From Gemmataceae bacterium (GTDB taxonomy: Bacteria; Planctomycetota; Planctomycetia; Gemmatales; Gemmataceae), in NCBI GenBank assembly GCA_009692005.1, contig SHZZ01000005.1, forward strand, positions 62,001 through 126,000: 64,000 nt of DNA, in the 5' to 3' direction. The position numbers were made by a program, and so were the translations under genes. Positions 27,488 through 35,903 of this stretch are shown piece after piece (the first letter of the stretch is position 1; each line of letters starts with the position of its first letter). Under the pieces are notes generated by a model. It did not search any database and had not been told where the DNA came from. It worked only from the letters and a program-made list of their open reading frames with translations.

Positions 27488-28684
27488 TCATACCGCAGAC
27501 TGCAGCCATTTTTCAAACTGAACCATTCCCGACTGAAGAATTTCCCTGCTGGTGGCATAGGAAAGGCGGGCGAAGCCCTCGGCTCCAAACGCCGACCCTT
27601 GCACCAAGTTGACATGCGCCTGCTCGAGGCAAGCCAGGCAAAAAGAAGCAGAGTCGGTGACTTTTTTCCCTTGAAAAGATTTGCCAAAGTAACTGGACAC
27701 ATCGAAGAACGCGTAAAAAGCCCCGTCAGGCAGCGGGCACTGGATTCCCTTCATGCTTTTTAATCGCGTGCAAACCAAATCACGGCGAGCCTGAAACTCC
27801 AGGCGCATGCTTCCCACGCATTCTTGCTCCCCTTCAAGCGCGGCAATGGCTGCCGCCTGGCTTATGCTGCAGGGATTGCTGGTTTCCTGACTTTGAATGT
27901 TGCCCATGGCCTTGGCAACGGCCTCGGGAGAAATCGTCCAGCCGATGCGCCAGCCGGTCATGGCGTAGGTCTTGCTAACCCCGCTAATGGTCACGGTTTG
28001 GTCCATTAATCCAGGGCGCAAAGTGGCAAAACAGGCCGGAGGTGTGCCGTTATAAATCAGCCGCTCATAAATCTCATCACTAAGAACTGCGATCTTTGCT
28101 TCCAGAACGAGGTCGGCAAAAGCCAGAAGTTCATCACGGGAATAAACCGCCCCGGTGGGGTTGCTGGGGGAATTGAGCAGCAGCAGCCGAGTCCGCGGCG
28201 TGATGGCTTTTTTGATTTGATCTGGGGTGACCCGGAACCCGTTGGCCATGCTGCCGGGAACCAGAACCGGCTTGGCGCCCGTCATCGACACCAGGTCGCT
28301 ATAGCTAACCCAGTAGGGCGTTGGAATGATCACTTCGTCACCCGGTCCAACCAGGGCAACTAGGGCATTGTGAATGGAATGCTTGGCGCCATTGGAAACC
28401 ACGATTTGCTCGGCGTTGCAATCGAGGTTGTAGAATTTTTTGTACCAGCGGGCGATGGCGCCGCGCAGTTCGGCCGTTCCCTGCGCCGGAGTGTAGCGGG
28501 TCTGGCCCGATTTCATCGCTGTGATGGCAGCCTGGCAAATGTGTTCCGGAGTGGGGAAATCGGGCTCGCCCAGGCTGAAATCAAAGACCTTGACCCCTTG
28601 CGAACGCAACTGCCTGGCCTTGGCGCCAGCAGCCAAAGTCGCGGAAGGTAGCACCGACGAAGCCAGCTTGGAAATCCCCAGCAT
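27488..28684 (-). CDS. Aspartate/aromatic aminotransferase, class I fold type I
   Basis: PLP aminotransferase of 398 residues, subgroup I-gamma-like (thermophile-type aspartate aminotransferase). Seen: FDFSLGEPDFPTP, the RYTPAQGTAELRGAIA block, NSPSNPTGAVYS with the PLP-hydroxyl Asn, AVLSDEIYE with Asp203, and SGVSKTYAMTGWRIGW with the Schiff-base Lys238; RLSYA near the end holds the carboxylate-binding Arg. The start is ATG 28684, with AAGGAG upstream. It faces the glycosyltransferase gene across a 108-base divergent region. It is probably a general aspartate or prephenate-type aminotransferase. Confidence 0.92.
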   Translation of the reverse strand: MLGISKLASSVLPSATLAAGAKARQLRSQGVKVFDFSLGEPDFPTPEHICQAAITAMKSGQTRYTPAQGTAELRGAIARWYKKFYNLDCNAEQIVVSNGAKHSIHNALVALVGPGDEVIIPTPYWVSYSDLVSMTGAKPVLVPGSMANGFRVTPDQIKKAITPRTRLLLLNSPSNPTGAVYSRDELLAFADLVLEAKIAVLSDEIYERLIYNGTPPACFATLRPGLMDQTVTISGVSKTYAMTGWRIGWTISPEAVAKAMGNIQSQETSNPCSISQAAAIAALEGEQECVGSMRLEFQARRDLVCTRLKSMKGIQCPLPDGAFYAFFDVSSYFGKSFQGKKVTDSASFCLACLEQAHVNLVQGSAFGAEGFARLSYATSREILQSGMVQFEKWLQSAV

Positions 28685-28792
28685 TTTTCCCCTCTCCTTT
28701 TTCTTGGCGGGAAGGTATGTTCCCCTGACGGGCAATGATTGGCATTGTATCGTACCCTTCCCGCAAGTGGAGATCCAAGACGGAAAGCAATC

Positions 28793-30052
28793 GTGGGTAA
28801 ACGAATCCTTCAGATCATACAACGCTACCCTCCCGCGCTGGGCGGGTCGGAAGCTTACTTTCAACGGTTAAGCAAATATCTGTCAGCGCAAGGCCATCAA
28901 GTGACCGTGTGGACCACCAACGGGCTCGACCTCGAATCCTTCTGGTCGAGAAAAGGTCAGGTTTTGCCCGCTGGTCAGGAAATTGACCAAGGTGTGGAAG
29001 TGCGCAGGTTCCCCCTTTGCAGGTTCCCCTGGCAGCGGTGGATCCTGCGTGTGCTATCGCGGATTCCATTACGCCCATGGCAATGTAAAACTTTCGGGCA
29101 CAATCCGATCTCCCGTGAATTGTGGAACCATGCCAACCAGGCAGGAGGTTTCGATCTGGTTCACGCCGGCTGCTTCCCCTACGCCTTCCCCATCCTCGCC
29201 GGACAAAACCTGGCCCGGCGGTTAGCAATTCCCTTTCTCCTGACGCCCTTTCTCCACCTGGGGAATTTGGCTGACCCCGGGAACCAAGTGCGCCGGGGTT
29301 ACACGCACCCCGCACTGGCCTGGCTGGCCCGGCGGGCCGATGCCGTATTTTCACAAACAGCGATGGAGTCAAGGGCCCTGGTGGAAATGGGACTGTCCGA
29401 GGAAAAAGTTTTCCAGCAGGGAATGGGAGTGCAGGTTCAGGAATGCACTGGAGGCGACCGGCTTGCCTACAGAAAACATTGGGGAATTGGCAAGGAAGAG
29501 GTTGTTGTTGGGCACTTGGCCAACTTGAGTTGGGACAAAGGGTCGACTGATTTGCTTCAGGCCGCCGAGTTGCTTTGGAAAAAAGGTTCAGCCTTCCGGC
29601 TGATTTTGGCCGGCCCGCGAATGCCTTCTTTTTCCCGAGAATTAGAGAAATCTTTATTTAAAAACCAGGTGATTCTCCCCGGTGTGCTTACCGAGAAAGA
29701 GAAACGGGATTTCTTTGCCTCGCTCGACCTTTTCGCCCTGCCAAGCCGGTCGGATTCCTTTGGCATCGTACTTCTTGAAGCTTGGGCCAACGGCATTCCC
29801 TGTGTCGTTTACAACGCCGGCGGCCCCGGTAGCCTAGTGCAACATCAATCGGATGGCTTGGTGGCGCCCTGCGACCGGGTGGAAGAACTGGGGCAAGCCA
29901 TTCAATGCCTGGTCCAAGATAGCCATCAACGAAAGCAAATGGGGGAAGCGGGAAAAGCGCGAGCCCTGACGGATTTTTCCTGGGGAAACAAACTGCAATT
30001 AGTTGAACAAGTGATGGAAGACCTCCTTCGGCAAAAGCGGAATAACCGCTAA
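28793..30052 (+). CDS. Family 4 glycosyltransferase
   Basis: GT-B fold retaining glycosyltransferase, 419 residues from GTG 28793 (VGKRILQIIQRYPPALGG). The N-terminal GGSEAYFQRLSKYLSAQGHQVTVWT is the usual GT4 acceptor-side Rossmann start; the C-terminal half has VVVGHLANLSWDKGSTDLLQA, the donor-binding LFALPSRSDSFGIVLLEAWANG and GGPGSLVQ. The sugar and acceptor are unknown. An earlier TTG at 28739 is possible but lies in what should be the promoter of the divergent aminotransferase gene. There is no co-directional partner close downstream except the TolC-like gene after 87 bases. Confidence 0.88.
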   Translation: MGKRILQIIQRYPPALGGSEAYFQRLSKYLSAQGHQVTVWTTNGLDLESFWSRKGQVLPAGQEIDQGVEVRRFPLCRFPWQRWILRVLSRIPLRPWQCKTFGHNPISRELWNHANQAGGFDLVHAGCFPYAFPILAGQNLARRLAIPFLLTPFLHLGNLADPGNQVRRGYTHPALAWLARRADAVFSQTAMESRALVEMGLSEEKVFQQGMGVQVQECTGGDRLAYRKHWGIGKEEVVVGHLANLSWDKGSTDLLQAAELLWKKGSAFRLILAGPRMPSFSRELEKSLFKNQVILPGVLTEKEKRDFFASLDLFALPSRSDSFGIVLLEAWANGIPCVVYNAGGPGSLVQHQSDGLVAPCDRVEELGQAIQCLVQDSHQRKQMGEAGKARALTDFSWGNKLQLVEQVMEDLLRQKRNNR

Positions 30053-30139
30053 ATAAAGACTTCCTTCTCAAGTTTACCCAGTCTTCCAGCCGATCTAATA
30101 AACGATGAAAGTGGAAACCCTGCAACTCGGCCATTTGGA

Positions 30140-31564
30140 ATGAACATGCATTTTGCGACGCGCAACATTCTTTTCGCCTGGTTAGTTTTTTCCTTAAGCA
30201 ACAGCGGGTGCGTGTTGCTGCCAGAAAGTCCAAGGAATGATTTGCCTCCCGCCCTTCTCGTGGAAAAATCTACTGCTCCTACAGCGCAATCCTCCCCATT
30301 GGCTGGTCAACCCTCAATCAATGCCGCCTCTCCGGAAGAAACTGGCGCACCGGGTAAAACCCCCGCTTTCCTCAATTTGAAACAACTCACTCCTGAGGAA
30401 CTGGTCCGCGAAGTTTTGAATCGAAACCCAACCCTGGCAGCCATGACCGCGGCCACTGAAGCTGCCAAGGCGCGTTTTCCCCAGGTTATTTCCCTCGATG
30501 ACCCCAATCTGGCAGCCTGGATGGCGCCTGGCTCTTTCGGATCCAACCAGGTCAACCCGGCACTGCGCTTCGAATTTAGCCAAAAGATTCCTGCCCGAGG
30601 TAAGCGACAGCTTCGCGGTGAAATGGCACAAGCCGAGGCCGGGATCGCTGAACAAGAATTGGAATCCGCCAAGCTGGAACTCATTGAGGAATCCCGCTAC
30701 GCGTTTCTCGACCTTTACCTGGTGGAGCGGAACATCGAAGTTAATGACGAAACTTTGAAACTGTTGAACGATTTCCGGCAAAACGCGGAAACCCGTTACC
30801 GCAACGGTCAGGCGCCTCAGCAGGATGTCTTGCAAGCCGAGGTGGAAATTGGCTTGCTAAAAGAAAAGGCCATTATCAATTACCGAGTGCGCAAGGTAGC
30901 CCGGGCGCGAATTAACACCTTGCTGCATTTGGAACCCGATCTACCCTTGCCTGCCCCGCTCAAGGAATTGGAATTTTCAAAAGAGTCGCGTTCCAGCGGC
31001 AGCTTGCGGCAAGAAGCGGGAAACCAGAGGCCGGACTTGAAAGGGCTGAAGGAAAAAATCCGCCTGGATGAAGCTGCGCTGCAACTTGCCCGCAGGGAGT
31101 TTTCGCCTGATTACGAAACCATGGCCGCCTATGACAGCTTTTGGCAAGGGATGGACAAGCAATTGCAGTTTCAATTAGGGGTTAAGTTGAATTTGCCGGC
31201 CAGGAGAGACCGGCGGTTTGCCGCCGTTTCTGAAGCCCAATACCGCCTGGCCCAGAAAAAAGCGGAATTCAATCTGTTGGAAGACAAAATAAATTTTCAG
31301 GTTCAGGAAGCCTACGAGCAGATTATGGAAAGTGAACAAATCCTCAATTTGTTTAAAACAGTAACCCTTCCCGCAGCCAGCGCCAATGTCCGCGAGGCGC
31401 AGGCGACATACATCAATGGCAAAATTCCCTTTTTGACACTCATTGCCGCGCAAAAGGAACAGACCATGGCCCGCGAGCGCTACTTTCTCTCTCAAGCCGA
31501 GGCTCTTCGCAGAAAAGCCGCCCTTTCACGGGTCATCGCCGCCAGTGCAGCCCAACTTCCTTGA
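30140..31564 (+). CDS. TolC/CusC-like outer membrane efflux lipoprotein
   Basis: Outer-membrane channel of a tripartite efflux pump, 474 residues. The signal peptide ends in a lipobox-like LSNSGC with Cys24 as the likely lipidation site. Long helices typical of the TolC tunnel follow: QKIPARGKRQLRGEMAQAEAG, then FRQNAETRYRNGQAPQQDVLQAEVEIG and a second repeat with FQVQEAYEQIMESEQIL and YINGKIPFLTLIAAQKE. It lies tail-to-tail with the CusA-like permease, 52 bases apart, so it is on the same locus but a separate transcript, unlike classic cusCFBA operons. It probably forms the exit duct for that pump. Confidence 0.88.
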   Translation: MNMHFATRNILFAWLVFSLSNSGCVLLPESPRNDLPPALLVEKSTAPTAQSSPLAGQPSINAASPEETGAPGKTPAFLNLKQLTPEELVREVLNRNPTLAAMTAATEAAKARFPQVISLDDPNLAAWMAPGSFGSNQVNPALRFEFSQKIPARGKRQLRGEMAQAEAGIAEQELESAKLELIEESRYAFLDLYLVERNIEVNDETLKLLNDFRQNAETRYRNGQAPQQDVLQAEVEIGLLKEKAIINYRVRKVARARINTLLHLEPDLPLPAPLKELEFSKESRSSGSLRQEAGNQRPDLKGLKEKIRLDEAALQLARREFSPDYETMAAYDSFWQGMDKQLQFQLGVKLNLPARRDRRFAAVSEAQYRLAQKKAEFNLLEDKINFQVQEAYEQIMESEQILNLFKTVTLPAASANVREAQATYINGKIPFLTLIAAQKEQTMARERYFLSQAEALRRKAALSRVIAASAAQLP

Positions 31565-31616
31565 TTGAATTTTACCTGAAAAATTGTTTTACCAAGCCGC
31601 CTATGTCTTTAAGACC

Positions 31617-34600
31617 TCAACCCTCCTTCACCCCGTGAATTTTCAACCACCTGGCCCGCCGGACCCAGAAAAAGCGGACCGGCAAAAACAAATCCACCAC
31701 TTCATCCGAGATCAGCAACCCGCCCAGCACGGGCAAGGCCATCGGCGCCAAGATTTCCGCCCCCACTCCCTGGGCAAAGACCATGGGGAAAATCGCCAGG
31801 ATAGCAACCCCTTCTGTCAATAATTTGGGCCGCAAGCGGTGGACCGCTCCTTCCAGGACCGCCGTCCGTAATTCCTCCAGTGATGCAATATTTTCCAGTC
31901 CGCCCCGCCGTTCAATCGCTTCGCGAAGATAAACCATCATAATGATCCCCGTCTCAGCAGCCATGCCAAAGCAAGCAATGAATCCCACCCACACAGCCAC
32001 GCTGAAATCGTAAGGAGGGGTGTCCCATCCAAATTGAATCTTGGGGAAGAAAAAGAGAAAGAAGGCGCCGCCCGCCAAAGCCTCGGGCAGGGCCATCAGG
32101 ATGAGAATAGCATCCATCCAATCCCGGTAGGTCAGGTAAAGGATGATCAGGATTACGAGCACCACGGCGGGGAAAGCCAGAAGCAGAGTTCGCGATGCCC
32201 GCAATTGGTGCTCGAATTCCCCGCTCCATTCTAAATGGTAACCCTCCGGCATGGACACCTTTTGCTCCACCACCCGCCTGGCCTCCTCAATGAAGCCCAC
32301 CATGTCGCGACCGCGGACATTTAAGGTAACCGCGTTCATGAGCTGGCCATTTTCGCTTTTGATCATCGCCGGCCCCTCGGTCGTGCGAATATCTGCAAAG
32401 GCCTCCAGGGGGATGAAGCGTTTGTTCCCGGGCATATGTCCGGGGCCAACCTTGTGAATATTTCCTGGCGGCATGGCCCGGCTCAAGGGTTCGATCTCCA
32501 CCCCGGAGTTGCTGGAGCGGGCTCCCGCCACCAGCAGCCTGCGCACCGTGTTTTCATCCTCCCTTTCCACGCGGGAATAGCGGATGCGCACGGGGAAGCG
32601 CTCTCTTTTTTCCACAGTTTGCGTGACCACGCGTCCGCCAATGGCAGTTTCAATTTCCACCTGGGCATCTTCCACGCTGACGCCAAACTGCGCCGCCTTC
32701 TCCCGGTGGATCTCGATCTCCAGGTAACCCTTTCCCATAATGGGGGCAGCCACGACATCGCGGGCCCCGCGCACTCCCTTGACCGCGCTTTCCACTTCCT
32801 TGCACAGCCGGTCAATCTTTTCCAGATCGGGGCCAAACACCTTGATCCCCACATCGGTGCGCACCCCGGAAGAAAGCATTTCAATCCGGTTGATGATGGG
32901 CTGGGTAAAGATGTTGCTCCAGCCGGGGACTTGCAGCACCCTGCCCATCTCATCATCCACGAGATCGCCTTTGGGCCCGCCCTGCCTTTTCCACAACAGG
33001 ACCCAGGTTTGAAATTCCTTCTCCATTTTTTCTCTGGCCTGGGCAAATTCCGGCGCCATCTTCCTGTCGGCTTGCCTTTCTAATCGCTCAAGCAAATCTG
33101 CTTCCAGCAAGTCGTTAATCTGCTGGCTTTTATCCCCGGCCGGCATAGCGCCCAGGTTTCGCGCACCAGACAGAATTTCCACCATGGCCAGCCAGGTAAA
33201 AGCGCCCGTGCCCTGGAAAAACAGTTCCCGATCGAGTTGGGCAACGCCAAGGGTGAAGAATTGATCGCGCACGGATTCAACCCGCAAGGCAATTCGGCCG
33301 GCCAGACTTTTGGCCCGACCTGAACTTATTTCTTGCAGGAATTCCCAAGGGCCCGGCTTGATTTTTAACGCGGCGGCCGGGTCGACAAGCCATTTCCGGT
33401 TGGCCATTTCCTCGGCCAGCCCGCGCAACTGCTTTTCCAATTCCCCCAAGGAAACCTCTTGCGTCAGCGCCTTGCCGAACCCCGGCGCCAACGATTTTTC
33501 CAGTTCTTTCTCCATTTCAGAATCCAGGTTGCCTTTTGGCCCCTGCCAAAGCGGCGCTTTCTGAAATTGCTGCCAGGCCTGCTCGAGGAACGACCGGCTC
33601 AACACCGATGCCAGGTCCTGTTCCATTTCCAAAAAGCGGGTGGATGCCAGTTCCCGCTGGCCTTCATCAAACCGTTCCAGCGCCTTTTGCGCCGCTTCCA
33701 CCAGAAGGTTGGATCGGGAATCGGCGTCAGGAAATCGCGAAAGCATTCCAAGCCGTTCCATTTCATGGAGGATGGCGGTGGCTTGCTTGAGGGCATCGGG
33801 GTACTTCATCACCCGCTTGGGCCAAAACTCCTTGGGGCGGAAATTGACAAAGGTCTCCACCATGTCCAATGGCGCCGGGTCGGTTGGCGTGTCGGCACGG
33901 CCAGCCTTGCCCACCACGCTTTCCACTTCGGGAAAGCCGCGCAACAAAGCATTGCGGGCTTTCAAATCATCGCTGGCCTGGGTGACGCTGGCACGGGGAA
34001 CTGTGATGGGCATATCCAGGGTCGTGCCCTCATCCAGGGCCGGCATGAAGGCCACGCCAATTTTCGGAAAATCACTGGCGTGCAAGGCCAGGGCAATCAA
34101 GGTGACCAGTGCCAACACTTGCTGAATGAAACCCCGCGTCGCCAAGGTGGTAATGGTAATCACCAGCGCCACGACGCCGAGGAACATGCCCTTCCAGGCA
34201 GTTTCCGAAGCGCCCAATCCGACCAGGGCCTGCAAGGGAAAGATTCCCGCCGCCAGAATTAGCAGGACGGAAAAAAGCCACATGACCAGGTTTCTGCGCG
34301 GAAGGAACCAAGAGAGAAACGGCCGGTAGATATTGATGAAGCTTCTTACAATCCAGTTCTCTTCCTCGGAATAGAGCCGACCCTTGATGAAATAAGGAAT
34401 GAGAGCGGGCACCAGAGTCACGGAAATCAGGGCGGTTCCAATCAGAGCGAAACTTTTCGTAAAGGCCAGCGGATGAAACAGCTTTCCTTCCCTTCCCGTC
34501 AAAAGAAAAACCGGGATGAAAGAAAGGAGCATGATCAGCACGGAGAAAAAGATCGGTCGACCGACCATGAGACAGGCCGGCAGAACCAGCTCCCGAATGT

Positions 34601-35903
34601 CCCCCGTCACTGGCTGATCGCCAAACTTTTTCTTCAATTGATGCGTGGCATTTTCCACCATGACGATGGCCTGGTCCACCAGCACGCCGATGGAAATTGT
34701 GATTCCCGCCAGGGACATGATGTTGGCTTGAATATCCAGGATTCCCAAGACTCGCAGAGCCCACATCAGGCCAAAGGAAAACAAGACCGACAGGGGAAGG
34801 GTAACGCAAATGACAAAGACGCTGCGGATGTGACCGAGGATGAGCAGGATGGCCACGCCAGCGATGACCATTTCATGCCACATGACATTGGTCAGGGTGC
34901 GGATGGCGCCTTCGATTAAGCGGGTGCGGTCATAAGCGGGAACAATGCGCACACCTGGAGGAAGGCTGGGGGTGATTTCGCGGATTTTCTCTTTCACCCG
35001 CGAGGTAATGGCCATGGGGTTTTCCCCATGGCGCATGAGGACCACCCCGCCGACCACTTCCGAGCCATTTTTTTCAAACACTCCCCTGCGGAAACGCGTT
35101 CCCAACTGCACCGTGGCCACCGTGCGGACATAGATCGGCACTCCGTCGATTGCCTTGATGACAATGTTTTCGATGTCTTCCTTGCCGCGAATCCAGCCAA
35201 TGCCGCGAACAATGAACTCGGCTTGGTTTTTCTGAATAACTCCGCCCCCTGCCGGCTGATTCCCCCGCGACACCGCTTCGAACAATTCGCCCAGGGTGAT
35301 GCCATAAGCCCGCAAGCTCTCCGGCTGCACATCAACCTGATACTCCAACGGCATGCCACCGACGCTGGCAACTTCGGCCACGCCCCCCGTGGCGTTGATC
35401 TGCGGCGCCACGAAAAACTTGTTCAACGCCCACAAGCGCGAGGGGTCGACCGGCGCCCCAGGTGAGGGTTCAATCGTGTACCAGAAGATCTGGCCCAGGG
35501 CGGTGGCGTCTGGCGCCAGGTAGGGGATTACTCCAACCGGAAAACTTCCAGGCGATTCCACCAGCTTTTCCAGCACCCGTTGTCGGGCAAAGTAAAATGG
35601 CGTCTTGTCCTCAAAGATCACCGTGATCATGCAGAAATTGAATTCCGACGAAGATCGGATAGTGCGCACGCCGGCCAATCCTTGCAACTTTCGCGACAGC
35701 GGATAGGTCACCTGGTCTTCGATTTCTCTCGGGCTTCTGCCCGGCCAGTCGGCGAAGACGATCACCTGGTTCTCGCTCAGGTCAGGAATGGCGTCCACAG
35801 GCGTTTGAAAAGCCGACCACGCCCCCCACAGGGACACCGCCACCGCCAGCAGGATCACCAGAAAAGGATTACGAATGGAGAATTCAATCCATTTTGAAAT
35901 CAT
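31617..35903 (-). CDS. CusA/CzcA-type heavy-metal RND permease with a large insert
   Basis: Inner-membrane proton-driven exporter of the HME-RND family, 1428 residues against about 1040-1070 usually. The N-terminal NPFLVILLAVAVSLWGAWSAF, DAIPDLSENQVIVFADWPG, and the proton-relay helix VDQAIVMVENATHQL (Asp410, Glu417) are of Cu/Ag-pump type. The extra length comes from two places: residues ~537-610 hold three hydrophobic segments where about one is expected, and residues ~715-985 are a charged helical insert before the conserved PGWSNIFTQPIINRIEMLSSG. After that the porter and membrane parts resume normally. Its start overlaps the adaptor stop by four bases. Metal specificity is not proven. 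Confidence 0.9.
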   Translation of the reverse strand: MISKWIEFSIRNPFLVILLAVAVSLWGAWSAFQTPVDAIPDLSENQVIVFADWPGRSPREIEDQVTYPLSRKLQGLAGVRTIRSSSEFNFCMITVIFEDKTPFYFARQRVLEKLVESPGSFPVGVIPYLAPDATALGQIFWYTIEPSPGAPVDPSRLWALNKFFVAPQINATGGVAEVASVGGMPLEYQVDVQPESLRAYGITLGELFEAVSRGNQPAGGGVIQKNQAEFIVRGIGWIRGKEDIENIVIKAIDGVPIYVRTVATVQLGTRFRRGVFEKNGSEVVGGVVLMRHGENPMAITSRVKEKIREITPSLPPGVRIVPAYDRTRLIEGAIRTLTNVMWHEMVIAGVAILLILGHIRSVFVICVTLPLSVLFSFGLMWALRVLGILDIQANIMSLAGITISIGVLVDQAIVMVENATHQLKKKFGDQPVTGDIRELVLPACLMVGRPIFFSVLIMLLSFIPVFLLTGREGKLFHPLAFTKSFALIGTALISVTLVPALIPYFIKGRLYSEEENWIVRSFINIYRPFLSWFLPRRNLVMWLFSVLLILAAGIFPLQALVGLGASETAWKGMFLGVVALVITITTLATRGFIQQVLALVTLIALALHASDFPKIGVAFMPALDEGTTLDMPITVPRASVTQASDDLKARNALLRGFPEVESVVGKAGRADTPTDPAPLDMVETFVNFRPKEFWPKRVMKYPDALKQATAILHEMERLGMLSRFPDADSRSNLLVEAAQKALERFDEGQRELASTRFLEMEQDLASVLSRSFLEQAWQQFQKAPLWQGPKGNLDSEMEKELEKSLAPGFGKALTQEVSLGELEKQLRGLAEEMANRKWLVDPAAALKIKPGPWEFLQEISSGRAKSLAGRIALRVESVRDQFFTLGVAQLDRELFFQGTGAFTWLAMVEILSGARNLGAMPAGDKSQQINDLLEADLLERLERQADRKMAPEFAQAREKMEKEFQTWVLLWKRQGGPKGDLVDDEMGRVLQVPGWSNIFTQPIINRIEMLSSGVRTDVGIKVFGPDLEKIDRLCKEVESAVKGVRGARDVVAAPIMGKGYLEIEIHREKAAQFGVSVEDAQVEIETAIGGRVVTQTVEKRERFPVRIRYSRVEREDENTVRRLLVAGARSSNSGVEIEPLSRAMPPGNIHKVGPGHMPGNKRFIPLEAFADIRTTEGPAMIKSENGQLMNAVTLNVRGRDMVGFIEEARRVVEQKVSMPEGYHLEWSGEFEHQLRASRTLLLAFPAVVLVILIILYLTYRDWMDAILILMALPEALAGGAFFLFFFPKIQFGWDTPPYDFSVAVWVGFIACFGMAAETGIIMMVYLREAIERRGGLENIASLEELRTAVLEGAVHRLRPKLLTEGVAILAIFPMVFAQGVGAEILAPMALPVLGGLLISDEVVDLFLPVRFFWVRRARWLKIHGVKEG

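Noticed and set aside
33459-34262. Plus-strand frame of 267 codons opposite the RND permease
   Set aside because: Antisense to the insert region; His/Gln/Gly-rich without structure. The minus-strand frame is uninterrupted and continues conserved RND sequence on both sides.
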